41,283 bases of DNA, taken from the NCBI GenBank assembly GCA_005879975.1, contig VBIL01000164.1, positions 1 through 41,283 of the forward strand. The letters run 5' to 3'. Numbering within the stretch: position 1 is the stretch's first letter; the number at the start of each line of letters is the position of its first letter. Below the pieces are notes generated by a model that searched no databases, had not been told where the DNA came from, and saw only the letters and a list, made by a program, of their open reading frames with translations. The DNA is from Chloroflexota bacterium (GTDB lineage Bacteria > Chloroflexota > Limnocylindria > P2-11E). A program made the translations under genes and the position numbers. Shown here in pieces: positions 24,777 to 31,759 of the stretch.

Positions 24777-25465
24777 GCGATAACGGCCGCCGCACACCGG
24801 TGCTCGAGCGTCCCCAGATCCGGGGCGCGTTCCGGAAGGAGCTCCGCGCGCGACTCATGTCGCAGGCTGCCGATGTGCTCGCCCCGCGCCGGCAGCGACC
24901 GTCGCTGTTCGCCTCGGCGTGGCTCCGCCCGGCGCTCGCTGCAGCGGTGCTTACGGTCTTCGTCGTGGCCGGCGCGACCAGCGCCGCCGCATCGAGCCTT
25001 CCGGGCGATCCGCTCTATGGCGTGAAGCGCGCGAGTGAGGACGTGCAGCTCGCTCTGACGTTCGACGATGTCGCGCGCATGCAACTCCTCTCCGATCTCA
25101 CGGACCGGCGCCTCGCCGAGCTCTCCGAGATCGCGAATGAGCGTCCTGGCTCGGCGCCGACCGCCACGGCCGAGTACTCCGATGCGGTCGACAAGTTCGC
25201 GGATGCCGTTGACAAGCTGCGCGACGCCGAGAGCGACGGGAGGGCCGACGCCGCCCAGGCGGTCGCCGACGCGGCGCGCGAAAAGCACAAGGTCGTGCTC
25301 GACGCCGTCAAGGACAGGCTGCCCGAGAACGCGCAGCCCGGAGTGCAAAAAGTCATTGAGAAGGAAGAGCAACGGACCGCGAATGAGCGTGACCGCGGCG
25401 GCCGGGGCTCGACCGGCGGCGAGCGGCGCGCGAACCCGACAAGCAGGCCGACCCCGAAGAGGTAG
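24773..25465 (+). CDS. DUF5667 membrane protein, probable sigma-factor partner
   Basis: A 230-residue protein: a cytosolic N-terminus of about 45 residues (GAFRKELRARLMSQ) and one membrane segment (about 49-68). Then comes the DUF5667 signature SSLPGDPLYGVKRASEDVQLALTFDD in blocks, with a helical outer domain and a basic, Gly/Arg-rich tail. Proteins of this type are commonly encoded just after an ECF sigma factor and are thought to act as anti-sigma factors. No zinc-binding anti-sigma motif is visible, so that role is inferred from context. Confidence 0.85.
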   Translation: MSDNGRRTPVLERPQIRGAFRKELRARLMSQAADVLAPRRQRPSLFASAWLRPALAAAVLTVFVVAGATSAAASSLPGDPLYGVKRASEDVQLALTFDDVARMQLLSDLTDRRLAELSEIANERPGSAPTATAEYSDAVDKFADAVDKLRDAESDGRADAAQAVADAAREKHKVVLDAVKDRLPENAQPGVQKVIEKEEQRTANERDRGGRGSTGGERRANPTSRPTPKR

Positions 25466-25498
25466 CGGCACGGGGACCGGAGGGCAGAGCCCCCCGAC

Positions 25499-25514
25499 TG
25501 GCACGCCCGTTGCA
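25499..25514 (+). promoter_or_regulatory. Sigma-54-like -24/-12 element
   Basis: TGGCACG-CCCG-TTGCA matches the sigma-54 consensus TGGCACG-N4-TTGCW at every specified base. It would start transcription near 25525, 72 bases before the response-regulator ATG. No rpoN or sigma-54 activator is in the window, so use by the cell is unproven. Confidence 0.45.
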
Positions 25515-25596
25515 TCCGTAGTTCCGATATGTGCCATTGCAAGCTCTGCACGAACGAGCGCATTTTCCTGCGGATCCTGGCGATGCTCCTCGTCGT

Positions 25597-25977
25597 ATGA
25601 AGCGAGTCCTCATCGCGGAGGACGACCCGGACACCGCGGCGGCCATGAAGGTGACGCTCGAGGACCGTCTCAGTGTGACCACCGACATCGTGACGAACGG
25701 AGCGCTCGTCCTCGACCAGATCACCGCGCGGCATCCGGACCTTCTCATCCTGGACGTATCGCTCCCCGGATTGAACGGGGTGGATGTGTTCGACCTCGTC
25801 CGGGGTAACGCGCGATGCGGCGAAGTACCGGTGCTCTTCGTCACCGCCGCACCCGACCGCGCTCGCGAGGCGTTCGCACACTGCGGCATCAGTGACGTGA
25901 TGGCGAAACCGTTCGACGTCGACGAGCTTGCCGCGCGCGTGATGGATCTGCTGGCCCTGACGGTGGCCGCCGCCTAG
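25597..25977 (+). CDS. Stand-alone response-regulator receiver
   Basis: A 126-residue single CheY-like domain with acidic pair Asp9/Asp10, phospho-acceptor Asp53 (LILDVSLPG), Thr83 (FVTAA) and Lys104 (MAKPFD). There is no output domain, so it must act through a partner. No histidine kinase is nearby. ATG 25597 starts directly at MKRVLIAEDD; an upstream start would add 22 non-family residues. Confidence 0.93.
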   Translation: MKRVLIAEDDPDTAAAMKVTLEDRLSVTTDIVTNGALVLDQITARHPDLLILDVSLPGLNGVDVFDLVRGNARCGEVPVLFVTAAPDRAREAFAHCGISDVMAKPFDVDELAARVMDLLALTVAAA

Positions 25978-25988
25978 CTCGCCTTCGC

Positions 25989-27887
25989 TTAGCCGGCGCT
26001 CTCCTCCGGCTCGCGCATGGGGGCGAGGCGTGGCCAGCGCCGTCTGATCGCGGCGGCGACACCTTCAGCGTCGATGCCGTAGTGATGACGCCAGAGCTTC
26101 TGGGCGCCGTGATCGACGTGCTCATCTGGAATGCCGAGCATCTCGAGGTCGACGCGCGCGCCGCGTTCGGCCAAGAGTTCGCCCACCGCGGAGCCGAAGC
26201 CACCTGCGACGACGTGCTCCTCGATGGTCACGAAGCGAGGGATCCGGGCGGCCAGGGCAAGGATCCGCTCGGTGTCCAGCGGCTTCGCGAACCGCGCGTT
26301 CACGACCGTCGCCTCGAGGCCGTCCTTCGCGAGGATGTTGGCCGCCTCGAGCGCGGCGCTGACCGGATGCCCGTAAGCGAGGATCACCACGCCGTCTCCC
26401 TCGCGCAGCGTCTCCGAGACGCCGATCGAGAGCTCCGTGAGCGGAGCGTCGAGCGTGGCGCCGACGCCGGCACCGCGGGGGAACCGGACGCCGATTGGCC
26501 CGCGGCCCGCCGCCGCGTGCCGGTATGCGGTCCACATCATTTGGCGCAGCTCGGCCTCGTCCTTCGGCGCCATGAGCGTCATGCCCGGCAGGATGCGCAG
26601 GTAGGCGATGTCGTAAAGGCCCTGATGCGTTCGCCCGTCGTCACCCACGATCCCTCCGCGGTCCATCGCGAACACGACCGGCAGCTCCTGGACGGCGACG
26701 TCGTGCACGACCTGATCGAAGCCACGTTGAAGGAAGGTGGAGTACACCGCGACGATCGGCACGATGCCTTGCGTCGCAAGGCCGGCGGCGAAGGTCACGG
26801 CGTGTTGTTCGCAGATGCCGACGTCGAAGAGCCGATCGGGGAACTCCTTGAAGAGGCCTTGCAGGCCGGTCCCTCCCGGCATCGCGGCCGTGATCGCCAC
26901 CGCGCGCTCGTCCGCCGTGAGGATCTCGCGGACCGAGTCCGCGAACACTGCGGTGTATTGAGGTGCGACCTGCTTCGCCGCTCCCGTCGCCGAGACTCCG
27001 TGCCACTTTACGTTGTCAGCCTCGGCCGGAGCGTATCCGTGACCCTTCTGCGTTTGCACATGAACGAAGACCGGGCCATCGCGGAAGTCGCGGGCCTTCT
27101 CGAGAAGGCTCTCAACCGCAAAGAGATCGTGCCCGTCGACCGGGCCGAAGTAGGTGAAGCCGAACTGCTCGAAGAGCAGGTTCGGAATGAACAGCGCCTT
27201 GAGGCTCGTGAAGATGCGGCGTCGCGCCTCTTCGGCCAGATCGCTGCCGGGCATGTGGTCGATGACCTGTCGTGCGATGTGCTTCGCGCCGCGGTACGGC
27301 TGGGCGGTCCGCAGAGCCTCGAGCATCCGCGACACCGCGCCGACGTTCGGGGCGATGCTCATGCCGTTGTCGTTCAGCACGACGATGACGCGGGTTCGCA
27401 TATGGCCGATGTTGTTCATCGCCTCGAAAGCCATACCCGCGGTCAACGCGCCGTCGCCGATGATCGCGACGACGTGGTTGTCGTCACCTTTAAGGTCGCG
27501 AGCCACGGCCATGCCCTGAGCGGCGGAGAGGGACGTTCCGGCATGGCCCGCACCGAACTGGTCGTGCTCGGACTCGGCGCGCGCGAGGAAGCCGGAGATC
27601 CCCCCAAATTGCCGAAGCGTGTCGAATCGATCGCGACGGCCCGTGAGCATCTTGTGCACGTAGGCCTGATGTCCGGTGTCCCAAACCAGCTTGTCTCGCG
27701 GCGAGTCGAAGACCCTGTGGAGCGCGATGGTGAGCTCGACCGTGCCGAGGCTCGATGAGATGTGCCCGCCGGTCTTCTGGACGCTCTCGACGGTGAAGTC
27801 GCGTATCTCGGCGCAGAGCTGCACGAGCTCGTCCCGATGCAGCACGCGTAGGTCGCGCGGCTGCTGTATGCGTTCGAGGACGCTCAC
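25989..27887 (-). CDS. dxs: 1-deoxy-D-xylulose-5-phosphate synthase
   Basis: A 632-residue thiamine-diphosphate enzyme that condenses pyruvate and glyceraldehyde 3-phosphate, the first step of the MEP isoprenoid pathway. Landmarks are KTGGHISSSLGTVELTIALH, WDTGHQAYVHK, the ThDP motif GDGALTAGMAFEAMNN, VDGHD and the transketolase-type pyrimidine-domain block (DVGICEQHAVTFAAGLA). The length is complete. The GTG start lies 6 bases from a minus-strand TAGTAT, so the message may be leaderless. It is divergent from the SDR remnant. Confidence 0.97.
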   Translation of the reverse strand: MSVLERIQQPRDLRVLHRDELVQLCAEIRDFTVESVQKTGGHISSSLGTVELTIALHRVFDSPRDKLVWDTGHQAYVHKMLTGRRDRFDTLRQFGGISGFLARAESEHDQFGAGHAGTSLSAAQGMAVARDLKGDDNHVVAIIGDGALTAGMAFEAMNNIGHMRTRVIVVLNDNGMSIAPNVGAVSRMLEALRTAQPYRGAKHIARQVIDHMPGSDLAEEARRRIFTSLKALFIPNLLFEQFGFTYFGPVDGHDLFAVESLLEKARDFRDGPVFVHVQTQKGHGYAPAEADNVKWHGVSATGAAKQVAPQYTAVFADSVREILTADERAVAITAAMPGGTGLQGLFKEFPDRLFDVGICEQHAVTFAAGLATQGIVPIVAVYSTFLQRGFDQVVHDVAVQELPVVFAMDRGGIVGDDGRTHQGLYDIAYLRILPGMTLMAPKDEAELRQMMWTAYRHAAAGRGPIGVRFPRGAGVGATLDAPLTELSIGVSETLREGDGVVILAYGHPVSAALEAANILAKDGLEATVVNARFAKPLDTERILALAARIPRFVTIEEHVVAGGFGSAVGELLAERGARVDLEMLGIPDEHVDHGAQKLWRHHYGIDAEGVAAAIRRRWPRLAPMREPEESAG

Positions 27888-27892
27888 ATGCC

Positions 27893-27899
27893 GATACTA
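27893..27899. promoter_or_regulatory. Shared back-to-back -10 element of dxs and the SDR gene
   Basis: Minus strand TAGTAT (27899-27894) lies 6 bases from the dxs GTG. Plus strand GATACT (27893-27898) lies 7 bases from the SDR ATG at 27906. Both spacings fit leaderless transcription, and neither start has a Shine-Dalgarno. Confidence 0.5.
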
Positions 27900-27905
27900 G
27901 CGGCG

Positions 27906-28495
27906 ATGTTCGATCTCACTAAGCGCGCCGTAGTACTTACGGGCGCGACGGGAAACATCGGTCCAGCGGTGATACGCGCGTATCTCGCGCAAGGGGCGCA
28001 CGTGGCCATCGCGGTCCGCGATCCGGCGAAAGGAGCGGCCCTCAAAGCAGAGCTCGGTGGTGGCGGACGCTTGATGGAAGCCGTGGCGGACCCCGCCGAC
28101 CGGCAGGGGATGGAGCGGTTTGTCGAGCAAGTGCTCCGCGTCTGGGGTCGATTGGACATCGTCGCGAACCTCGTCGGTGGATACGCCGCGAGCGCTGCTG
28201 CGGACGGCGACCTTGCTGCCTATCGCGCTTCGTGGGACCAAAAGATCGCTACCGCCGTGACGGCGACCGCGGCATGCCTCCGGCCGATGCGCGCTCGCGG
28301 CTACGGCCGCATTGTCAGCGTCGCGTCGACGGCCGCCTTAAAGGGAGAAAAGGGCGCTGCCGGCTACGCCATGGCCAACGCCGCGCTCGTCCGCTGGACC
28401 GAATCCCTGGCCGAGGAGAGCAAGCGCGAGGCCTTTCAAGCGATGAGGCGAGTGGAGTGACAGGAGCATCGATTCCAGTCGTCGCACGAACCTGA
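27906..28495 (+). pseudogene. Short-chain dehydrogenase/reductase with internal deletion and frame loss
   Basis: The N-terminal part is a normal SDR Rossmann fold: VVLTGATGNIGPAV, then NLVGGYAA and YGRIVSVASTAALKG. It reads to LAEESKRE and stops at 28460 after nine unrelated residues (184 aa). In the frame one base earlier, LSSDEASGVTGASIPVVART with a stop at 28495 is a typical SDR C-terminus. About 45-50 residues, including the cofactor and substrate loops, are missing at about 28428-28433. The catalytic YxxxK is YAMAN, lacking the Lys. As read it cannot be a working SDR. Decay and assembly error are both possible. ATG 27888 is an alternative start. Confidence 0.8.
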
Positions 28496-28638
28496 CGCCG
28501 GCGACACGGGGTGCCGCTCGGCGGAGCGGGGGGCGGCCACGCCAGAACGTGAGAGCAACACCTGTGCAGGGGCCCCGCGAGCCCGAGCGGTACCCCGGGG
28601 CGGCCGGCGCGCGGGCGCCCACTAGACTGCCGCTCGCC

Positions 28639-29100
28639 ATGTCGCTCTTCGTCGTGATCAAGTTCCTGCACGTCCTCCTCGCGATCATCGCGGTGGGATT
28701 CAATGCGACGTACGGCGTGTGGCTCGCACGCGTTGCGAAGGAGCCGGTGCCGACGCAGTCGTTCGTGCTTCGGGGCATCAAGCGTCTCGACGATTGGTTT
28801 GCCAATCCGGCGTACGTGCTGCTCGCGGTCACCGGCCTGACGATGGTGTTCATTGGCGATCTCCGTCTCAACACGTTCTGGATCGCCGGTGGACTGGTGC
28901 TCTGGGTCATCGCCGTCGGACTAGGGTTCTTCGTGTACACACCCGCCCTGCGGAATCAGATCAGGGCCCTCGAGAGTTCCGGTCCCGGAGGCGCTGACTA
29001 CCGCCGGTACGCCGCAAACGCTCGCTTTCTCGGGATCCTGCTCGCGGTGATCGTCGTGTTGATCGTGTTCCTCATGGTGACCAAACCGACGCTCGGCTGA
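28639..29100 (+). CDS. DUF2269-type integral membrane protein
   Basis: A 153-residue protein with four membrane segments: an N-terminal IKFLHVLLAIIAVGFNATYGVW, two in the centre (AYVLLAVTGLTMVFIG, TFWIAGGLVLWVIAVGLGFFVYTP in parts) and one at the C-terminus. The FLHVLLAIIAVG and LRLNTFW patterns match predicted membrane proteins of DUF2269. No catalytic motif is visible. ATG 28639 has TAGACT 10 bases upstream and no Shine-Dalgarno. The 143-base gap before it is very GC-rich and holds no gene. The 3' end overlaps the convergent GDSL gene. Confidence 0.8.
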   Translation: MSLFVVIKFLHVLLAIIAVGFNATYGVWLARVAKEPVPTQSFVLRGIKRLDDWFANPAYVLLAVTGLTMVFIGDLRLNTFWIAGGLVLWVIAVGLGFFVYTPALRNQIRALESSGPGGADYRRYAANARFLGILLAVIVVLIVFLMVTKPTLG

Positions 29101-29668
29101 GCTCGCGGGCCCACTCCGCGTACGCCTCAGCCGACGGATGAAGTCCATCCGACGCAAACATGCGTCTTTGCGCCTGCTCGCGCATGAGCGGAAAGAGATC
29201 GATCCATCCCGCACCGGCCTGCTCGGCCTCCTCCCGGGCGAGACCATTGAAGCGTTCGATGGTTCGCGCGATCACCACCGGATCGCCGAATCCAGCCGCC
29301 GCGGGCGACAGCGACCAGTCGGGCTGCGGCAATCCGATCACGCGCGCGTGCGCCGCGTCGGCGCGGAGACGCTCGTGGATGCGCGCGAGCTGCGAGCGAT
29401 AACGATCAGCCCGAGTGCCCTGGACGATGTCGTTCGCGCCGATCAGCACCGTGACGAGATCGGGGCCGTACGATGCGACGAGTGGCAGCTGGTCCGCGAT
29501 GAGGTCGTCGGTCGTGTAGCCGTTCACCGCGGGATTGGAGAGCTCGACCCGGTCGCCGCGATCGCGCCAAATGCCGACGAGCACCGCGGGAAACGATCGA
29601 TCCGGCGTGGTTCCGGTGCCGATGGTGAATGAATCACCGAGCGCAAGGAATCTTTCGGGAATGGTCAA
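29072..29668 (-). CDS. SGNH/GDSL-family esterase or lipase
   Basis: A 198-residue hydrolase with block I ALGDSFTIGTG (catalytic Ser), block III GANDI (oxyanion Asn) and block V DGLHPS (Asp and His). There is no signal peptide, so it is probably cytosolic; likely substrates are small esters or acyl-thioesters. TTG 29668 was chosen because MTIPERFLALGDS begins the domain; longer forms run into the divergent reductase gene. It overlaps the convergent DUF2269 gene by 29 bases. Confidence 0.88.
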   Translation of the reverse strand: MTIPERFLALGDSFTIGTGTTPDRSFPAVLVGIWRDRGDRVELSNPAVNGYTTDDLIADQLPLVASYGPDLVTVLIGANDIVQGTRADRYRSQLARIHERLRADAAHARVIGLPQPDWSLSPAAAGFGDPVVIARTIERFNGLAREEAEQAGAGWIDLFPLMREQAQRRMFASDGLHPSAEAYAEWARELSRASVWSP

Positions 29669-29696
29669 TTGTTCTAGTGTGGGAGAGCTTTCCAGA

Positions 29697-30937
29697 ATGG
29701 AGCCCGTGACCGACCTCGACCTCATCATCATCGGCGGCGGACCCGCCGGTCTCACTGCCGGGCTCTATGCGGCACGCGCGAATATGAAGACGATCCTCCT
29801 CGATTCAAAAGACGTCGGCGGCGAGATCCTCTCAAATTCGGTCTCAAGATCGAGACGTACAAACCCGTGAAGGAGATCCGGAGCGAGGGCGACCGGAAGA
29901 TCGTGAAGCTCGAGGACGGCACCGAGCTCTCCGCCTACGCGGTCATCGTGACCGTTGGTGGAGAGCCCACCAAGCTCGGCGTCGTCGGCGAGAAGGAGTA
30001 CCACGGCCGCGGCGTCTCGTATTGCGCGGTCTGCGACGGCGCCTTTTTCAAAGGAGCGGACCTGGCTGTCATCGGAGGGGGTGATTCGGCCTTCCAGGAG
30101 GGCCTTTTCCTCACGCGTTTCGCCAACAAGCTCTACGTCGTGCACCGGCGGAACGACTTTCGCGCGCAGGCCATCCTGCAGGACCGCCTCCTCAAGATGG
30201 ATAAGGTCGAGCCCCTCACGCCCGCCGAGGTGAAAGAGATCGGCGGGAACGGCGACGTGAAGTGGATCGACATCGAGCGGGACGGGAAGCGCGAGCGGGT
30301 CAAGGTGGAAGGCGTTTTTGTGTTCATCGGCTTCAAGCCCGTGGGGCGCCATCTCTTCAAGGAGCACATCGACCACGACAAGAATGGCTATCTCATCACC
30401 GACCAGTACATGCGTACGAGCATCCCGGGCGTGTACGCGGCGGGCGACACGCGTGCCCAGCTCGCCAAGCAGATCACGACGGCGGTCGGAGACGCGACGA
30501 CGGCGGTGCTCCACGCCGAGCGGTACATCGAGGAGTTGAAGGACATCGAGCGCGTGTTCCCCGGCGAGCCGAAGGACGTCGCCGCGGAGACCGCCAGCAA
30601 GGCCGATCTCCTCGTGTTTGCGCCAGGGGAGGTCATCCTGCGCGAGGGCGAGCCCGCCGATCGCTTCTATATGGTGATCAAGGGAGAGGCCGAGGCCTCT
30701 CAAACCGGACCCGACGGTGCTCAGGTCACGATCGCCCGGTTCGATCCCGGCGACTACTTCGGAGAGGTTGGGCTCCTGAACGACGCCCCGCGCATCGCGA
30801 CGGTGCGGGCGAAGACCGCACTTGAGGTGATGGCCCTCGATCGAGCCGCGTTCAGCCGTCTCTTGGAGAGCTCGCAGGCAACGAAGGCCGAGGTCAGGCG
30901 TGTTGCTGAGGGCCGTGAGCGTCTGGACCGCCGGTAG
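29697..30937 (+). pseudogene. Thioredoxin reductase fused to a cNMP-binding domain, broken by internal deletion
   Basis: The N-terminus has the FAD motif LIIIGGGPAGLTAGLYAARA and reads to GGEIL (residue 45). The next residues in this frame are out of family and stop at 29870. In the other frame, KFGLKIETYKPVKEIRSEG continues the reductase from about 29831, so roughly 30 residues are missing at 29829-29836. After that the protein is regular: redox site YCAVCDG, NAD motif VIGGGDSAFQEGL, GVYAAGDTR. The last 120 residues are a cyclic-nucleotide-binding domain (GEVILREGEPADRFYMVIKGEAE, FDPGDYFGEVGLLNDAPRIATV). As written it cannot be made as one chain; a start at 29867 would yield a FAD-less remnant. 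Confidence 0.8.
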
Positions 30938-31331
30938 CGCCATCTCGGCCGCTCGCGAGCCGCTTCACGTAGGACACCAGCTCGTTGAGGTCGAAGGGCT
31001 TCTTCACATAGGTAGCGATCCCGCGACGCTGGAACTCGAGGATGGTCTCTGATCCGCTCGCCGTCTCGAAGAGGATCGGTATGTTCCTGGTGCGCGGGTC
31101 CGTCTGGAGACGGTCGTAAAGCTCCAACCCGCTCATCCCGGGCAAACGGACATCGACCACCATCAGGTCGGGGGTGACGTGCTTGGTGGTCTCAAGCGCG
31201 GCCGTCGCCTCGCCGACATGGATCGCGCAATACCCAGGCTCGTCCGAAATGGCGCCGACGATCAACTCGCCGATCGCCCGCTCGTCCTCTACGACAAGCA
31301 CGACCTTGCGCCGGGTCGCCGGTGTCTCCAC
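30894..31331 (-). CDS. Response-regulator receiver protein
   Basis: A 145-residue CheY-like domain: acidic pocket in VVEDE (Glu15/Asp16), acceptor Asp60 (MVVDVRLPGMSG), Thr90 (FETAS) and Lys111 (YVKKPFD). A 20-residue Gly/His-rich tail follows, with no output domain. GTG 31331 is the start. Its 3' end overlaps the convergent reductase gene by 44 bases. No kinase is present in the window. It is a second orphan receiver beside the one at 25597, but the two are not close copies. Confidence 0.9.
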   Translation of the reverse strand: METPATRRKVVLVVEDERAIGELIVGAISDEPGYCAIHVGEATAALETTKHVTPDLMVVDVRLPGMSGLELYDRLQTDPRTRNIPILFETASGSETILEFQRRGIATYVKKPFDLNELVSYVKRLASGRDGATGGPDAHGPQQHA

Positions 31332-31522
31332 GGGCGCGCCTCCGGTCTGGACCCGGCAGTATCGGTACCCTGATTACCTGGCGTCATCAAACCGTCGCGA
31401 GGAAGACGCGTCATCGACTCATCTGGACGCCGGTCAGGTAACGAGCCTGCCCGGAGGGGTAACGCGAGCCTGATTCGGCCAGCGATATGCGGCGAGACCG
31501 GAAAGCGGAAAGGGAGCAGTGC

Positions 31523-31759
31523 GTGGCCGTTGTCGAACGCAGGACCGCCACCTTCATCGACGTTCTGGACCGCGTGCTGGACAAGGGCATCGTCATCGAT
31601 GGCTGGGGCCGAGTCGCGCTCGTCGGAGTCGATCTCATCACGATCGAGGGATGGGTCGTGGTGGCGTCGATCGAGACCTACCTGCAGCACGCCGACTCGC
31701 TCGGTTTGAGCCCGCGCATCGCCAGCGAGTGGCCCGTCAGCTCAGTGGGCGGCGCTTGA
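31523..31759 (+). CDS. Gas-vesicle structural protein GvpA/GvpJ-like
   Basis: A 78-residue protein with the gas-vesicle core FIDVLDRVLDKGIVIDGWGRV, VGVDLITIEGWVVVASIETYL. This matches the alpha-beta-beta-alpha shell subunit family (LDKGIVIDAW, VGIELLTIEARVVIASVDTYL in standard members). GTG 31523 has AAGGGAG 6 bases upstream; ATG 31487 would add 12 charged residues. Standard GvpA has Ala at DAW and Ala-Arg at IEAR; here they are Gly (DGW) and Gly-Trp (IEGW), so it may be a minor GvpJ/M/S-type subunit. No other gvp gene is in the window. Confidence 0.85.
   Translation: MAVVERRTATFIDVLDRVLDKGIVIDGWGRVALVGVDLITIEGWVVVASIETYLQHADSLGLSPRIASEWPVSSVGGA

Noticed and set aside
26082-27758. 558-residue open frame opposite dxs
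   Set aside because: Shadow frame of a highly conserved enzyme gene; composition is Arg/Asp/Val-rich without domains.
29765-30943. 392-residue open frame opposite the thioredoxin reductase
   Set aside because: It mirrors the reductase codons in GC-rich DNA, shows no family motif, and the reductase motifs on the other strand are clear.
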